DNA from: Volvox africanus
Taxonomy: Eukaryota > Chlorophyta > Chlorophyceae > Chlamydomonadales > Volvocaceae
Length of the DNA stretch: 64,000 nucleotides
Assembly: GCA_030268105.1 (NCBI GenBank)
Contig: BSDZ01000094.1
Location: forward strand, 5,787,728 to 5,851,727
Direction: 5' to 3'
The position numbers were made by a program, and so were the translations under genes. Numbering within the stretch: the first letter of the stretch is position 1; each line of letters starts with the position of its first letter. The notes beneath the pieces are model-generated. The model saw nothing but the letters and a program-made list of their open reading frames with translations, did no database searches and had not been told where the DNA came from. Positions 62,404 through 64,000 of the stretch are shown in pieces.

Positions 62404-62826
62404 TGTTGTATCCTTAATGCATTTCGGTAATTCATTAAGATATAATAATTATCTGTTTATTATTTTATAATATAATATATTTAATTATCATATTAACTGT
62501 TTCATGTTTCCATCTGGCATTCGATTTGTGGATTTGGTCTCGGCTGTCGACGACCAATACTAACCGACTTCCTGAAACATCCGAACCTGTCGGTTACTCC
62601 ATAACCTGTATGGAATGGGCCATTTACCGCCTGAATGGTAAATGGTGGAACATCTGGTTCCTGGTTCACTGAATCTCCGGTTGTAGTGGTGACTTCTGAA
62701 GGTCACGCCCGGTTCGAGGCCTTATGGTCTCTCAAGTACGACCTAGTCGGCGGCTCTACTTAATGGGGCTCTGGCACAACAACCGGTATCTTTTGATACC
62801 ACCCTTCGTGGGTACCATATACAACA
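62404..62826 (+). repeat. 3' LTR of gypsy element 2 (423 bp)
   Basis: It starts TGTTGTATCC directly after the polypurine tract and ends ATATACAACA. The first 110 bases are very AT-rich. The following bases AGCTGGTATCGAGAC match the primer-binding-site pattern of the other elements in this window instead of looking like ordinary flanking DNA. Confidence 0.8.
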
Positions 62827-62870
62827 AGCTGGTATCGAGACTGTTCCTCCCTGGGACGTCTCGTCAAGTC
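62827..62870 (+). other. Primer-binding-site-like junction between last LTR and telomere
   Basis: The 44 bases hold TGGTATCGAGAC, complementary to a tRNA 3' end with CCA, the usual first feature inside an LTR element after its 5' LTR. Telomere repeats begin at 62871. The simplest reading is that the LTR served a second, tandem element copy whose body was lost when the end was capped. Confidence 0.6.
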
Positions 62871-64000
62871 TTAGGGTTTAGGGTTTTAGGGTTTTAGGGT
62901 TTTTAGGGTTTTTAGGGTTTTAGGGTTTTAGGGTTTTAGGGTTTAGGGTTTTAGGGTTTTAGGGTTTTAGGGTTTTAGGGTTTTTAGGGTTTTAGGGTTT
63001 TTAGAGTTTTAGGGTTTTAGGGTTTTAGGGTTTAGGGTTTTAGGGTTTTAGGGTTTTAGGGTTTTAGGGTTTTAGGGTTTTAGGGTTTTAGGGTTTTAGG
63101 GTTTTAGGGTTTTAGGGTTTTAGGGTTTTAGGGTTTTAGGGTTTTAGGGTTTTTAGGGTTTTTAGGGTTTTAGGGTTTAGGGTTTTAGGGTTTTAGGGTT
63201 TTAGGGTTTTAGGGTTTTAGGGTTTTAGGGTTTTAGGGTTTTAGGGTTTTAGGGTTTTAGGGTTTTAGGGTTTTAGGGTTTTAGGGTTTAGGGTTTTAGG
63301 GTTTTAGGGTTTTAGGGTTTTAGGGTTTTAGGTTTTAGGGTTTTAGGGTTTTAGGGTTTTAGGGTTTTAGGGTTTAGGGTTTAGGGTTTTAGGGTTTTAG
63401 GGTTTTAGGGTTTTAGGGTTTTAGGGTTTTAGGGTTTTAGGGTTTTAGGGTTTTAGGGTTTTAGGGTTTTAGGGTTTTTAGGGTTTTAGGGTTTTAGGGT
63501 TTTAGGGTTTTAGGGTTTAGGGTTTTAGGGTTTTAGGGTTTTAGGGTTTTAGGGTTTTAGGGTTTTAGGGTTTTAGGGTTTTAGGGTTTTAGGGTTTTAG
63601 GGTTTTAGGGTTTTAGGGTTTTAGGGTTTTAGGGTTTTAGGGTTTTAGGGTTTTAGGGTTTTAGGGTTTTAGGGTTTTAGGGTTTTAGGGTTTTAGGGTT
63701 TTAGGGTTTTAGGGTTTTAGGGTTTTAGGGTTTTAGGGTTTTAGGGTTTTAGGGTTTTAGGGTTTTAGGGTTTTAGGGTTTTAGGGTTTTAGGGTTTTAG
63801 GGTTTTAGGGTTTTAGGGTTTTAGGGTTTTAGGGTTTTAGGGTTTTAGGGTTTTAGGGTTTTAGGGTTTTAGGGTTTTAGGGTTTTAGGGTTTTAGGGTT
63901 TTAGGGTTTTAGGGTTTTAGGGTTTTAGGGTTTTAGGGTTTTAGGGTTTTAGGGTTTTAGGGTTTTAGGGTTTTAGGGTTTTAGGGTTTTAGGGTTTTAG
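62871..64000 (+). repeat. Telomere: TTTTAGGG repeats
   Basis: About 1130 bases of TTTTAGGG, the Chlamydomonas-type telomere repeat, with the G-rich strand pointing to the right end of the window. The proximal half contains TTTAGGG, TTTTTAGGG and single variants such as TTTTTAGAG near 63000. From about 63522 to 64000 the array is uniform TTTTAGGG. The array runs off the window, so its full length is unknown. Confidence 0.98.

Larger units (their letters stand above)
60965..62826 (+). mobile_element. Ty3/gypsy chromovirus, element 2, 5'-truncated
   Basis: Plus-strand retroelement starting inside pol just before the integrase zinc finger and running through the chromodomain, polypurine tract (AGAGGGGGAACAAT) and 3' LTR. 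Its protein is clearly related to element 1 but distinct, and its LTR is 423 bp against 816 bp, so the two belong to different families. The break at 60965 coincides with the truncated end of the miniature element. Confidence 0.88.

Noticed and set aside
1..64000. CRISPR arrays, rRNA genes, bacterial-type operons or phage genes
   Set aside because: None seen. The intron-rich genes and telomere show a eukaryotic nuclear chromosome.

Overview
The window reads as the right-hand end of a nuclear chromosome from a green alga of the order Chlamydomonadales, probably a volvocine or Chlamydomonas relative. The species is not called. Reasons: about 1.1 kb of TTTTAGGG telomere repeat closes the window with its G-rich strand running 5' to 3' toward the end; genes are split into many short exons with GT-AG introns; proteins carry long Pro- or Ala-rich insertions; and the gene content fits, with an extracellular copper-radical oxidase carrying a Pro-rich spacer, a ciliary dynein assembly factor and a PPR protein. 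All exon coordinates were derived by reading splice sites and phases by eye. No alignment was run.

Layout. Positions 1-388 hold the last exon of isopentenyl-diphosphate isomerase (+). A four-CBS-domain, AMPK/SnRK1-gamma-like protein lies at 3278-7261 (+). It converges on a glyoxal-oxidase-like secreted enzyme at 10117-15391 (-, 11 exons, 805 aa). Next come the histone chaperone FACT subunit SPT16 at 18131-25621 (-), a tRNA-Thr(AGT) at 26105-26178 (+), a 1246-aa protein ending in two exact 35-residue PPR motifs at 27777-33173 (-, 8 exons), the dynein preassembly factor DNAAF4/DYX1C1 (Chlamydomonas PF23) at 36358-42893 (+, 12 exons, 854 aa), and a leucine-rich-repeat protein at about 45145-51789 (+). 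Each gene looks housekeeping or single-function. They form no operon or obvious pathway.

From about 52 kb onward the DNA is gene-poor and subtelomeric: purine-biased low-complexity sequence, three diverged copies of a roughly 140-170-bp repeat, a long TA microsatellite, then a cluster of LTR retroelements. Two different 5'-truncated Ty3/gypsy chromoviruses stand head to head (57398-60622 on -, 60965-62826 on +). They are joined by a miniature LTR element with 104-bp LTRs. A solo LTR of the same family sits in the reverse-transcriptase gene of the first element with a perfect 5-bp target duplication. A diverged 197-bp relative sits in an SPT16 intron with its own 5-bp duplication. The last LTR is followed by a primer-binding-site-like sequence and, 44 bp later, by the telomere, as if the end had been capped inside a second retroelement copy.

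I found no convincing undescribed defence or biosynthetic system. The most interesting part is the history of the telomere-proximal retroelement cluster.
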